Assembly: GCA_040758635.1 (NCBI GenBank)
Contig: JBFLVI010000022.1
Coordinates: 1 to 35,791 of the forward strand
Length of the DNA: 35,791 nt
Direction of reading: 5' to 3'
Source: Yes71-27 sp040758635
GTDB lineage: Bacteria > Bacillota > Desulfotomaculia > Desulfotomaculales > Ammonificaceae
Shown here: positions 7,344 to 15,563 of the stretch, in pieces
Position numbering within the stretch: position 1 is the stretch's first letter
Layout of the letters: every line of letters starts with the position of its first letter
Notes under the pieces: generated by a model
Databases searched by the model: none
The model's input: only the letters and a program-made list of their open reading frames with translations
What the model was told of the DNA's origin: nothing
Position numbers and translations under genes: made by a program

Positions 7344-8525
7344 CTACTTCTCTTGCAGTACGGCTACACCGGGAAGCTCCTTCCCCTCCAGAAAGTTCAG
7401 CGCCGCTCCGCCGCCGGTGGAGATGTGGGTCACCTTGTCCGCCACCTCGGCACGCATCACCGCCCGCACGGTGTCGCCGCCGCCGACAACCGTGGTGGCC
7501 GGGGCAGGCGGCAGCGCCCGTGCCACCGCCAGGGTACCGGCATCGAAGGGCGGCTGCTCAAAAAACCCAAGCGGGCCGTTCCAGAAGACCGTCTTCGCGC
7601 CGGCAAGCGTATCCGCAAAGAGGCGCACCGTTTCCGGACCGATATCGAGCGCCATCCAACCCTCCGGCACGGCGTCAACCGGCACCGTCTGGTACGGCGT
7701 TCCTGGCTCCTGGCTTTCCGCCACCACCAGGTCAACCGGCAGAACCAGGCGCAAATTTCGCGTTGTGGCCTGGGACAGAAGCTGCCGGGCGACCTCGATC
7801 TTCTCCGTCTCCACTAACGAACGCCCCAGGCCGTGTCCCTGGGCCGCCAGAAAGGTGTTCGCCATTCCGCCGCCGATCAGCAGGGCGCTCACCCGCCCCA
7901 TCAGGTTCTCCAAGATGCCGATTTTATCCGAGATTTTTGCCCCGCCGACCACCACCACAAAAGGCTGTTCCGGCTGGGTCAGAAGCCGGCCGAGCACGTC
8001 CAGTTCCCGCTCCAACAAAAAACCGGCTACCGCCGGGCGCAGGGAAGCCACGCCGACCGTGGAAGCGTGCGCCCGGTGCGCCGTACCGAACGCGTCGTTA
8101 ACGTAAAGGTCACAAAGTACCGCCAGTTGCTGCGCCAGCTCCGGGTCGTTTTTAGTCTCCCCGGGGTGAAAGCGGATGTTTTCTAACAGGAGCACCTCGC
8201 CCGGCGCAAGCGCCGCCACCGCCTTCTCCACCGTAGGGCCGGCACAGTCGTCAACCTTGCGGACCGGTTGCCCGAGTAGCTCTCCCAGGCGCACCGCCAC
8301 GGGGTCCAGCCGCAGCCGGTCGTCGGGCGCTCCCTTGGGGCGCCCCAGGTGGGAAACCAAGATCACCCGGGCCCCGCGGTCGCAAAGGTACCGGACGGTG
8401 GGAAGCGCCGCCTTCAGGCGGCTGTCATCCGCCACCTTCCCCTCCTTTAACGGCACGTTGAAATCAACGCGCACCAGTACCCGCTTACCGTTCACCTCGA
8501 CGTCACGTACGGTTTTCTTGGGCAT
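7344..8525 (-). CDS. pgk: Phosphoglycerate kinase
   Basis: A 393-residue two-domain kinase that makes ATP from 1,3-bisphosphoglycerate. The substrate-binding motifs VRVDFNVPL (Asp21, Asn23) and VSHLGRPKG (His59, Arg62) are near the N-terminus. The nucleotide-domain motifs VVGGAKISDKIG, FWNGPLGFFE and VGGGDTVRAV are in the C-terminal half. The ATG has GGAGGG 5 nt upstream. It lies 64 nt downstream of gap and 11 nt upstream of tpiA in one transcription unit. The length is normal for a single-function bacterial enzyme and no tpiA fusion is present. Confidence 0.97.
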   Translation of the reverse strand: MPKKTVRDVEVNGKRVLVRVDFNVPLKEGKVADDSRLKAALPTVRYLCDRGARVILVSHLGRPKGAPDDRLRLDPVAVRLGELLGQPVRKVDDCAGPTVEKAVAALAPGEVLLLENIRFHPGETKNDPELAQQLAVLCDLYVNDAFGTAHRAHASTVGVASLRPAVAGFLLERELDVLGRLLTQPEQPFVVVVGGAKISDKIGILENLMGRVSALLIGGGMANTFLAAQGHGLGRSLVETEKIEVARQLLSQATTRNLRLVLPVDLVVAESQEPGTPYQTVPVDAVPEGWMALDIGPETVRLFADTLAGAKTVFWNGPLGFFEQPPFDAGTLAVARALPPAPATTVVGGGDTVRAVMRAEVADKVTHISTGGGAALNFLEGKELPGVAVLQEK

Positions 8526-8589
8526 TTAAACCCTCCTTTTTTGTGTAGCGACTAAATGCCCGAAAACGGCTTGCGTCTGCCGCTAAGAT

Positions 8590-9627
8590 TTACTTTAGCC
8601 CTTTTGCGGCGATATATTCGGCTAAATCCGCAACCCGCGTCACGTACGCCCATTCGTTGTCGTACCAGGCCACCACCCGCACCAGGTTGTCCTGGATGAC
8701 CATGGTGGACAACCCGTCCACAATGGATGAATGCGGGTTCCCGTTGTAATCCGTGGAAACCAGGGGCAGTTCGGTGTAGTGCATGATTCCCTTCAGATTG
8801 GTCTCCGCCGCCTCCCTGAGGGCTCCGTTTACCTCGGCGACGGTAACCGGCCGCGCCAGTTCGACCACCAGGTCCACCACGGAGACATTCGGCACGGGCA
8901 CCCGGAAGGCCAGCCCGTTCAACTTTCCGTCGAGCTCGGGTATAACGCGCCCGATGGCCTTGGCGGCCCCGGTGGTAGTCGGAATGATGGAAAGGTTTGC
9001 CGCCCGGCCGCGCCGGAAGTCCTTGTAAGGCATGTCCAGGATCTGCTGGTCGTTGGTGTAGGCGTGGACCGTGTTCATCAGGCCCTTTACGATGCCGAAC
9101 CGTTCGTGCAGCGTCTTGGCCACCGGCGCGAGACAGTTGGTCGTACAGGAGGCGTTGGAGATCACCCGGTGCCGGTCGGGGTCGTACAGCTCGTGGTTGA
9201 CGCCCATCACAATCGTAATGTCCTCGTTCTTCGCCGGCGCGGTGATAATAACCTTTTTCGCCCCGCCGGCAAGATGCTTGGCTGCCTCCTGCCCGTCGCG
9301 GAACCGGCCGGTGGACTCCACCACGATGTCCGCGCCTACGTCCTTCCAGGGTATCGCCGCCGGGTCCGCTTCGGAGAAAATGAGCACCTCGCGGCCGTTT
9401 ATTTTGAGGGACCTTTCCGTGCTGGTGACTTCGGCCTGGAGCAAACCGTGCACGGAATCGTACTGCAGGCTGTAAGCCAGGTGGCGGGCAAACTCTTCAG
9501 CGGTGCCCGACAGGCGCCGGGATTTGTGGTTCACCGCCACTACCTCAATGCCGGCTCGACTGAAAACCGCCCGCAAAAAGAACCTGCCGATCCGTCCGAA
9601 ACCGTTAATACCCACTTTCACACCCAT
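8590..9627 (-). CDS. gap: Glyceraldehyde-3-phosphate dehydrogenase, type I
   Basis: A 345-residue phosphorylating GAPDH. The Rossmann motif INGFGRIGR starts at residue 7, the catalytic Cys161 is in SNASCTTNC, and the C-terminal YDNEWAY signature is present. The start at 9627 has GGGGAGGAG 8 nt upstream; an earlier in-frame Met at 9660 precedes that ribosome site and is not used. The end of the second beta strand reads VAVNHKSRR (residues 30-38) where NAD-specific enzymes have Asn-Asp. Cofactor preference may therefore differ from ordinary glycolytic GapA; this is inference. The gene follows rpoN by 48 nt and no cggR-type repressor gene is present. Confidence 0.95.
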   Translation of the reverse strand: MGVKVGINGFGRIGRFFLRAVFSRAGIEVVAVNHKSRRLSGTAEEFARHLAYSLQYDSVHGLLQAEVTSTERSLKINGREVLIFSEADPAAIPWKDVGADIVVESTGRFRDGQEAAKHLAGGAKKVIITAPAKNEDITIVMGVNHELYDPDRHRVISNASCTTNCLAPVAKTLHERFGIVKGLMNTVHAYTNDQQILDMPYKDFRRGRAANLSIIPTTTGAAKAIGRVIPELDGKLNGLAFRVPVPNVSVVDLVVELARPVTVAEVNGALREAAETNLKGIMHYTELPLVSTDYNGNPHSSIVDGLSTMVIQDNLVRVVAWYDNEWAYVTRVADLAEYIAAKGLK

Positions 9628-9675
9628 CTCGAACACTCCTCCCCTTCCAAAAAGTTTCAATTTCGGTGCTCGCTG

Positions 9676-11067
9676 CTATTGCCGCGGTTTCCGCCGCTTG
9701 GCTGCTCCGGGAATACCCAGTTCGGCCCGGTACTTCGCCACCGTCCGCCGGGAAAGCTCGACGCCGCGGAGGTTGAGCGCCCGGACAATCTCCTGGTCAC
9801 TAAGCGGTTCCCCTGGGTTCTCGGCCGCCACAATATCCCTGATCAACCGCTTGACCGATTGGGCGGCCACCGTCCTGCCGCCGCTCTCTTGCACCCCGCT
9901 GTCGAAGAAAAACTTCAGCTTGAATATTCCACGCGGACACTGCACGTACTTGTGCGCCACCGCCCGCGAAACCGTAGATTCATGCAGCCCCAGCGCCTGC
10001 GCCACTTCTTTCAGCGTCAGCGGCTGCAGGGCCGAAACCCCCTCCTCCAAAAACCCGCGCTGCATTTTCACCAGCGCCGAAGCAATGCGGTAAAGAGTGG
10101 TTTGCCGTTTTTCAATGCTCTTGACGAGCCACACCGCCTGCTTCAATTTATCCCTGACAAAACGCTTCGTTTCTGCGTTTAAGTCTTGCTTGCGGAGAAG
10201 CTCGCGGTAGGCCTGGTTGATCCGCAAACGCGGACAGGCGTTTTCGTTGACTGAAACCACGTACTCTCCTCCGACCCTCTCGATAATCACATCGGGGACG
10301 ATATACTGAACGGGTTCAGCAGCGAAGCTGCCGCCCGGCTTCGGGTTGAGGGACCGGATTATCTCTGCCGCCCCGGCCACGTCCCCTGCGGAAACGCCAA
10401 GCAGACGCGCGATCGCCGTAGTTTTCCCTTCCGCCAGCGCTTCCAGATGATCCCGGATAACGGCCTTTACCAGCCCGTCCAAACCCGCGCGCTCGGCCTG
10501 CAAATAAAGGCACTCCTTCAGGTTGCGCGCACCGACTCCTGGAGGGTCAAGGGTTTGAACCACCCGGAGCATCTTTTCTACCGTGTCTGGCGGGACACCC
10601 AGGGAGGAGGCTATTTGGTCCACCGACGCTTTCAGGTAACCGTCGGCGCCGATGTTGCCGATGATATACTCGCCGATCAGGCGCTCCCGGGCAGGAAGGC
10701 GCAGGAGCCCGAACTGACCAAGCAGGTGCTCGTAGAGGGTGGGGCCGGCAGCAGGGGGCTCGGGCGCAGTTGTTTCGGTGTCGAACCTGGCGCCCTGGTT
10801 AAGACCGAGATCGCTCGAATCACAGAAGTATTCCACCCAGTCGGCACCGTAATCTTCCGTCTCTTCCGCCTCTCTCCTTTCCTTCCATTCGGCTTCACCT
10901 TCTTCTTCCTTTAGCTCCAGCAACGGATTTTCCATGAGCTGCTGCTCCACGTAATTCGCCAGTTCTTGCGCAGAAAATTGAAGAATCGCCACCGCCTGCC
11001 GGAGTTCACCGGCGAGAACGAACTTCTGGGTTGTCTTTAAAACAAGGTCCTGACCGGTCTTTGTCAT
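9676..11067 (-). CDS. rpoN: RNA polymerase sigma-54 factor
   Basis: A 463-residue alternative sigma factor needed for enhancer-dependent promoters. Region I, which binds the activator, has the usual LQFSAQELANYVEQQLMENPLLE. An acidic linker follows (about residues 45-100), then the core-binding domain, a helix-turn-helix (TLKEVAQALGLHESTVSRAVA) and the RpoN box, here SRRTVAKYR instead of the standard ARRTVAKYR. The start ATG overlaps the whiA stop (ATGA) and has GGGAGG 5 nt upstream, so translation is probably coupled. It stands directly before gap, where many Firmicutes carry rpoN or cggR. No sigma-54 activator is in the window. Confidence 0.94.
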   Translation of the reverse strand: MTKTGQDLVLKTTQKFVLAGELRQAVAILQFSAQELANYVEQQLMENPLLELKEEEGEAEWKERREAEETEDYGADWVEYFCDSSDLGLNQGARFDTETTAPEPPAAGPTLYEHLLGQFGLLRLPARERLIGEYIIGNIGADGYLKASVDQIASSLGVPPDTVEKMLRVVQTLDPPGVGARNLKECLYLQAERAGLDGLVKAVIRDHLEALAEGKTTAIARLLGVSAGDVAGAAEIIRSLNPKPGGSFAAEPVQYIVPDVIIERVGGEYVVSVNENACPRLRINQAYRELLRKQDLNAETKRFVRDKLKQAVWLVKSIEKRQTTLYRIASALVKMQRGFLEEGVSALQPLTLKEVAQALGLHESTVSRAVAHKYVQCPRGIFKLKFFFDSGVQESGGRTVAAQSVKRLIRDIVAAENPGEPLSDQEIVRALNLRGVELSRRTVAKYRAELGIPGAAKRRKPRQ

Positions 11068-12026
11068 GTTACCTCCCGGCGCCTGGTTCTCTTCCTCCGC
11101 CGCAACTGCCGGGCGATGGCGGAAAGCCGCCGCAAACGGTGGTTGACGCACGACTTGGAAACCGGCGGGTGCACCAGTTCCCCCAACTCCTTGAGGGTGG
11201 CCTCGGGATAAGCCAGCCGCAGCCGCGCCAGTTCCCGAAGCTCCTCGGGCAGCTTCTCCAGGCCCATCCTGGACACAATCAGCCCGATCTCGTCTCTCCG
11301 CTGGAGCGCAGCCTCCACCGTCCGGTTCAGGTTGGCCGTCTCGCAGTTCACCAGGCGGTTGATCCGGTTTTTCACTTCCCGGAAAACACGGGTGTTCTCC
11401 AGTTCCAGCAGCGCTCCCGCCGCGCCCATCAAGCGGAGGCAGTCGCCGATTGCCCCGCTTTTCTTCAGGTAGACCACGAAGCTGCGCTTCCGGGTGGTCA
11501 CCCTTCCCTTCAAACCCAGCCGCGCCAGGAGTCTTGCCAGGTCCTGGGCGAAAGCGTCCGAAGGAGTGACAAACTCCAGGTGGTAGGCCAGCGCGTTGCC
11601 GCTGACCCAGCCGCCCCCGAGGAAAACTCCCCGCAAATAAGCCCGCCGGCAGCACTCCCGCCGCAGGAAAACCTGCCGGATACCGGGAACAGGGTTACCG
11701 AAACGATCAGTGAGCCCTAATTTCACGAGCGCCGGAAGCGGCCCGTCCGGCAGGCAGATACAGAACAGCCTCTTGCCCCGAAGCCGCTGTTGCTGCCGGA
11801 CAACGACGGCGATTTGCGTGCTGAAAACTGCCCGGGCCAGTTGGAAGGCCTTCCGGGCCACCGCCGCGTTTTCGGTGCGGATCTCCAATCGCCGGACGCC
11901 CTTTTCTTCCGTCACCCGCCCGGCCACCCCGGCGAGCCCGGCCAATTCGCTTAGTAAACAGCACGGCCGTTCGCCCAATACCCGGGCCAGTTCGCCTTTG
12001 GTGGCCGCCGAAAAAGATGCAGTCAT
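11064..12026 (-). CDS. whiA: DNA-binding protein WhiA
   Basis: A 320-residue protein. It has an N-terminal LAGLIDADG-endonuclease-like fold without nuclease residues (about residues 90-210, including YLRGVFLGGGWVSG) and a C-terminal helix-turn-helix (YPEATLKELGELVHPPVSKS, about 265-285). WhiA homologues bind DNA and affect cell division and chromosome segregation in Firmicutes; in actinobacteria they control sporulation. The usual upstream partner yvcK is replaced by a polysaccharide deacetylase, with rapZ one gene further. The start has AAGGTG 8 nt upstream and a -10 box lies 22 nt upstream. The stop codon overlaps the rpoN start. Confidence 0.92.
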   Translation of the reverse strand: MTASFSAATKGELARVLGERPCCLLSELAGLAGVAGRVTEEKGVRRLEIRTENAAVARKAFQLARAVFSTQIAVVVRQQQRLRGKRLFCICLPDGPLPALVKLGLTDRFGNPVPGIRQVFLRRECCRRAYLRGVFLGGGWVSGNALAYHLEFVTPSDAFAQDLARLLARLGLKGRVTTRKRSFVVYLKKSGAIGDCLRLMGAAGALLELENTRVFREVKNRINRLVNCETANLNRTVEAALQRRDEIGLIVSRMGLEKLPEELRELARLRLAYPEATLKELGELVHPPVSKSCVNHRLRRLSAIARQLRRRKRTRRREVT

Positions 12027-12047
12027 CTTCAGAACACCTTCACCACC

Positions 12048-12053
12048 ATTATA
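12048..12053 (-). promoter_or_regulatory. Possible -10 box for whiA-rpoN-gap
   Basis: A perfect TATAAT (minus strand) lies 22 nt before the whiA start, but no good -35 is found 16-18 nt upstream. A promoter here would let the whiA-rpoN-glycolytic set be transcribed independently of the deacetylase. Confidence 0.4.
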
Positions 12054-12069
12054 CCACTACGACACCTCC

Positions 12070-12116
12070 GGGGCGAAATTCGGTGCCAATTTATGCCATC
12101 AGGATGGCTTCGCCCC
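12070..12116. repeat. Nested GGGGCGAA hairpin after the deacetylase gene
   Basis: An outer stem (GGGGCGAA at 12070-12077, TTCGCCCC at 12109-12116) encloses a perfect inner hairpin (GCCATC/GATGGC, 12095-12108). It touches the deacetylase stop codon and has no T-run, so it is more likely a REP-like palindrome or mRNA-stabilising structure than a terminator. Confidence 0.45.
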
Positions 12117-13024
12117 TACCTCCGAACGGTCCCCTTCTGTTCCCCGGCAGCCGAGCCGTAGTGCGCAAGCACGGAAGCAAATCTGCGGTTGTCATACCTC
12201 CCGCTGACGCGAATCCGCTTGAGCACGAACGGATTATCGCCGGGCCGGTTCACGCCCTGAACACAGGTTACGGCAGTCCTGTATCCCGCTCTCTCCACCA
12301 TCGCCGCAATTTCCGAATCGTAATCGCCGTACGGATAACTGAAGTGGTCCACCCGCCGGCTCAGTGCCTTCTCAAGCAAGCCTTTCGCCGCCACAATCTG
12401 GTAGCGGGCCGCTTCCGAACTTACCGCGGTAAGGGAGGGATGATCGAGGGTGTGCGCCCCGAAAGTGATTTGCCGGGTTGCCGCCATGGCGCGGATTTCG
12501 TCCCAGCGGAGCATCTCGTTGCGGGGTTGGCGGCCTGCGTCAAAAAAGTTGTAACCCCCGATGGCGTTCACCACCAGGTAAATCGTGGCGCAAAAACCGT
12601 GCTTTTTGAGTACCGGCCAAGCGTACAGGTAGTTGTCCCGGTAACCGTCGTCGAAAGTAATCGCCACCGGTTTCGGCGGCAGGGACCGGCCTCCCTGCAC
12701 AAAATCGGCGACGTCGTCCATCGAAACGACGGTATATCCCTGCGTTTTAAGGTAAGCCATCTGCCAATCGAATTCTTCCGGAGGAACCCGTAAACCAAGG
12801 CCGCCGGCATGCGGGTCGGGACTGATCTTGTGGTACATCAGGATGGTTATGGCTTCCAGCTCTCCGGGGAAAGAACTGCTGGTGTCTTGGGTAAGGCCGC
12901 AAAAACACAGATAACAGAGGAATATGGTTACACTCCCCAGCACCGCCAACCAGAAACGCAAAAGCCGGCCTCCTTGCAAAAACGGCTCCCGCCCCCACGA
13001 AAAGAAAGGCAGCGCGCCCCGCAT
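12116..13024 (-). CDS. Membrane-anchored polysaccharide deacetylase (NodB/CE4 family)
   Basis: A 302-residue protein with an N-terminal hydrophobic anchor (about residues 22-45) and an extracytoplasmic NodB domain. The metal-binding Asp pair is in ITFDDGYRD and the two histidines in GAHTLDHPSL, with SYPYGDYD downstream; these are the CE4 motifs. Such enzymes remove acetyl groups from peptidoglycan or other N-acetylated glycans. The target here is unknown. The gene sits between rapZ and whiA, exactly where yvcK is expected, and may have replaced it. The start has only a weak ribosome site (GGCGGG). No partner cell-wall gene is adjacent. Confidence 0.88.
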   Translation of the reverse strand: MRGALPFFSWGREPFLQGGRLLRFWLAVLGSVTIFLCYLCFCGLTQDTSSSFPGELEAITILMYHKISPDPHAGGLGLRVPPEEFDWQMAYLKTQGYTVVSMDDVADFVQGGRSLPPKPVAITFDDGYRDNYLYAWPVLKKHGFCATIYLVVNAIGGYNFFDAGRQPRNEMLRWDEIRAMAATRQITFGAHTLDHPSLTAVSSEAARYQIVAAKGLLEKALSRRVDHFSYPYGDYDSEIAAMVERAGYRTAVTCVQGVNRPGDNPFVLKRIRVSGRYDNRRFASVLAHYGSAAGEQKGTVRR

Positions 13025-13078
13025 TTCGACCCGCCGACTCTAGGAGACCGCTTTGCAAAACTTCGCCTGCCAAAATGG

Positions 13079-13188
13079 AAGTGAGAGGTGAGAAATTAGA
13101 GGTTAGAATTTATGGTAGGAATTCGCTATAGGCGAATTACCTCAAGAATTCTCACTTCCAACCTCCCACCTCTAACCTCCAAAATACT
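13079..13188. repeat. Palindromic heptad-repeat element with central hairpin
   Basis: The left arm is built from GAGGTGA/GAGGTTA-like units and the right arm from their complements (CACTTCC, AACCTCC, CACCTCT, AACCTCC). The centre is a hairpin, GTAGGAATTCGCTATAGG followed by CGAATTACC. The same centre with diverged arms occurs at 24297-24320. No coding potential is seen. Confidence 0.55.
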
Positions 13189-13191
13189 GGG

Positions 13192-13283
13192 TCGTTTTTC
13201 GCGGTCTCCAGGCTATTCCCAAATTTAACCACCCAAAAGCTGACGAACTCGTTTTTGGGTGGCTAAATAGTTTTGCAACACTC
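13192..13283. repeat. 92-nt dispersed element, copy 2, with internal stem-loop
   Basis: The ends match the element at 13-104: a perfect 20-nt block at 13192-13211 and a 13-of-15 match at 13269-13283. The centre is different and forms a stem-loop, TAACCACCCAAAA (13226-13238) pairing with TTTTGGGTGGCTA (13253-13265). Read on the minus strand this stem lies downstream of rapZ and might help end that transcript. An inverted GGAGACCGC/GCGGTCTCC pair (about 13043-13051 and 13200-13208) brackets this element's end and the heptad palindrome. Confidence 0.5.
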
Positions 13284-13333
13284 TCCTGGAGGTTACCCCC
13301 TCCGGAACCTCGAACGCCAACGGCGGAAAGTTA

Positions 13334-14215
13334 TTATTGGTTAACTACCTGACTATCGCGCTCGACGTCCCGGTGGCGCACCACCACCTGGTATTCTTTC
13401 GCCGCCAGGATCTCCGCTAACCGGTTGGCGATCACCACCGAGCGGTGCCGGCCACCGGTACAGCCTATAGCCACGGCGAGCATCGTCTTTCCTTCTTTTA
13501 TGTACAGCGGAATCAGAAACTCGACCAGGTTGGTGAACTTGGCGATAAACTCCCCGGTCACCGGCTGGGAAAAAACGAATTCCTTGACTGCCGTATCGTT
13601 TCCGGTAAGCGGCCGCAGCCGCGAAACGTAATGGGGGTTGGGAAGAAACCGTACGTCTATTACCAGGTCCGCGTCGAGAGGAATTCCGTACTTGTAGCCG
13701 AAAGAAATCAGGGTCGTCCGGAACCGGCGGAGGGCATCCTCCGTACCAAACAGGTTGTTCAGCTGCTCCTTCAACTGCTGCACCGAAAGCGCGGTTGTAT
13801 CAATGATCTTGTGCGCGCGGCCCCGCAATTCCCCAAGCAGCGCCCTTTCTTCCCGGATAGACTGCAGCAAGTCGTCCCCGCCGACCGGATGCGGCCGGCG
13901 CGATTCCTTGAATCGCCGCACCAGCACCTCGTCCGCGGCTTCAAGGAAAACGATTTCGTAAGGTATCGCCTCGCGGTCCAGTTCCGCCAGGATCTCGAAA
14001 ACGGAGTCGAAAAGCTCCCCGCCCCGGACGTCCACCACCAGCGCGATGCGTTGGATCGGCACGGCCGCCTGGGCGCACAGATCCGCAAACTTGGGTATGA
14101 GCGAAGGCGGCAGATTGTCCACGCAAAAGAAACCGATATCCTCCAGACACCTCAAGGCCTGGGTTTTTCCCGCCCCGGATAACCCTGTCAAGATCACCAG
14201 CCTGGGAAGCAGCAT
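13334..14215 (-). CDS. rapZ: RNase adapter / nucleotide-binding protein RapZ (YvcJ)
   Basis: A 293-residue P-loop protein. The Walker A motif GLSGAGKT is at about residues 9-16, followed by the family signature RCLEDIGFFCVDNLPPSL. The C-terminal half has the conserved ATGCTGGRHRS-like block, here AIGCTGGRHRSVVIANRL. In enterobacteria RapZ controls glmS through small RNAs; in Bacillus the homologue YvcJ is a nucleotide-binding protein linked to competence, so the exact role here is open. The start has GGAAGG about 10 nt upstream. It is followed by an intergenic region of about 310 nt full of repeats and then the deacetylase, instead of the usual yvcK. Confidence 0.93.
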   Translation of the reverse strand: MLLPRLVILTGLSGAGKTQALRCLEDIGFFCVDNLPPSLIPKFADLCAQAAVPIQRIALVVDVRGGELFDSVFEILAELDREAIPYEIVFLEAADEVLVRRFKESRRPHPVGGDDLLQSIREERALLGELRGRAHKIIDTTALSVQQLKEQLNNLFGTEDALRRFRTTLISFGYKYGIPLDADLVIDVRFLPNPHYVSRLRPLTGNDTAVKEFVFSQPVTGEFIAKFTNLVEFLIPLYIKEGKTMLAVAIGCTGGRHRSVVIANRLAEILAAKEYQVVVRHRDVERDSQVVNQ

Positions 14216-14253
14216 CCTACTTACCTTCCTTCAGAGCCTGAAGTTTAAGGTCA

Positions 14254-14409
14254 AAGAATCCAGAAGTCAGAATTCAGAATTCAGAATCCAGAAATAGGAA
14301 GAGGCTTTCTGGCTTGTGGCTCCCGGCTTCTGGCTTCTGGCTTCTGGCTCCTGGCTTCCGGCTTCTGGCTTCTGGCTCCTGGCTTCCGGCTCCTGGCTTC
14401 CGACTTCTA
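14254..14409. repeat. Heptad tandem repeat CAGAATT / TTCTGGC
   Basis: This occupies most of the 206-nt gap between the isomerase gene and rapZ. The left part has four CAGAATT/CAGAATC/CAGAAGT-like units. The right part has about fifteen degenerate units of (C/G)TTCTGG or GCTCCTGG type, complementary to the left. Copy number and unit errors suggest slippage. Confidence 0.75.
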
Positions 14410-14421
14410 TTTTCCGATTCC

Positions 14422-15483
14422 CTACCGCTTCGCCAGTTCTCCCTTTAAGTAGTCTATAACTTTTACCGGCCCCGGGTCAATGCCGTAAAGTGCTGCCAGG
14501 TAGGCACTCGTCCAATCCCCGAGGTAAATCAGCGAGTAGAGCCGCGCCAGCAGGCCCGTGCCCGTGGAAACAACTTCGGTGACTCCCGCCACCTTTTTCT
14601 CGACTATCTGCCGGGTGATCTCCATCCGGTAGCCCACCCGCGGGTGGTCTCCCCTGTCCCTTAAGAACACCACCCAGAGTTGCCGCAGGAGCTCCGCCGG
14701 CTGCTCGAAACCCACCACCTCGTTGTGATTCAGCTCGGGGAACACGTTCCAGTAGGCCGGGGCTTTTGCGTTTTCGTTGATCTGCCCCTTCCAGCGCTGG
14801 GCCACCACCTCCGTGGTACCGCTCGCGCCCCAGACCACGGGAATGCGCCCCTTGAGGTTGCGCGCCAGTTGTTTTGCCGGGTTTTTTTCCTCCGGCGTTT
14901 CCAGCCTGTAGGCCGCCCGGTAAGCTTCAAGCTCGCGGGCCAGTTCCGCCACCTCATCCGCCACCCCGGCCAGCATGTCAAGGCCCTCTAAAACCGCAAG
15001 CATCGGCAGGAAAAGATAGCCGGTTGCCGCACGCGGCGCCAGGCCTGCAGGCACCTGAACCACCGGCACCCCGTCTGCGGCCGCCAGGGCTTGCAGTTTA
15101 CCGCCGGAAGTCAGCGCAACCACCGGACACCCCTTTTCCCGCGCCTGGTGGTACGCACTCAGAGTCTCCTCCGTATTTCCCGAGTAGCTCACCGCAAAAA
15201 CCAGCGTTCCGGCGCCGGCAAAACCCGGCAGTGTGTAGTCGCGGTTCACCACGACCGGCACGCCGAGGCGCTCCTGGCAGTAAACCCGCAGGAGGTCGCC
15301 GCCGATGGCCGAACCGCCCAGCCCGGTTACCATAATGTTCCGGACCTCCACCTGCCGCGGGACCGCAGCTTTCCGTCCTATTTCGTACGCCTTCAAGCAC
15401 TGTTCGCCCAGTCCGGCCAGCGCCTCGAAGAAACCCGTCGAATCCAAAGCCCTCAGCGCACCGGCATCGTTCAGATTCACCAA
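14422..15483 (-). CDS. Bifunctional phosphoglucose/phosphomannose isomerase
   Basis: A 353-residue protein with two SIS domains. The first contains VTGLGGSAIGGDLLR and SYSGNTEETL, which bind sugar phosphate. The second contains the catalytic-type Glu in FPELNHNEVVG. This matches the short archaeal/thermophile bifunctional isomerase that converts glucose 6-phosphate or mannose 6-phosphate to fructose 6-phosphate, and differs from the classic 450-550-residue PGI. The start is TTG at 15483, or GTG at 15480, behind GGAGGG. With the upstream debranching enzyme and glucokinase it forms a route from glycogen-like glucan to fructose 6-phosphate. Confidence 0.88.
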   Translation of the reverse strand: MVNLNDAGALRALDSTGFFEALAGLGEQCLKAYEIGRKAAVPRQVEVRNIMVTGLGGSAIGGDLLRVYCQERLGVPVVVNRDYTLPGFAGAGTLVFAVSYSGNTEETLSAYHQAREKGCPVVALTSGGKLQALAAADGVPVVQVPAGLAPRAATGYLFLPMLAVLEGLDMLAGVADEVAELARELEAYRAAYRLETPEEKNPAKQLARNLKGRIPVVWGASGTTEVVAQRWKGQINENAKAPAYWNVFPELNHNEVVGFEQPAELLRQLWVVFLRDRGDHPRVGYRMEITRQIVEKKVAGVTEVVSTGTGLLARLYSLIYLGDWTSAYLAALYGIDPGPVKVIDYLKGELAKR

Positions 15484-15563
15484 CGTTTTCCCTCCTCAGC
15501 TCAGTTTGTTAGCCTGAATGATCAAGCCGCCGTCAAAAACGGCACCCCGGCTTCCCCGCAAAA

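Noticed and set aside
6706..8106. Very long plus-strand frame opposite tpiA and pgk
   Set aside because: It is antisense to two unmistakable glycolytic genes; long shadow frames are common in GC-rich coding DNA.
11068..11655. 196-codon N-terminal extension of rpoN
   Set aside because: It lies entirely within whiA in another frame. Sigma-54 region I starts right after the ATG at 11067, which has GGGAGG.
12054..12100. Sigma-54-like TTGGCAC...TTCGC sequence upstream of whiA
   Set aside because: The spacing between the GG and GC elements is 11 instead of 10 and the -12 element is poor.
14254..14409. CRISPR-like reading of the repeated units
   Set aside because: The units are 7 nt, contiguous and degenerate, without spacers; no cas gene is present.
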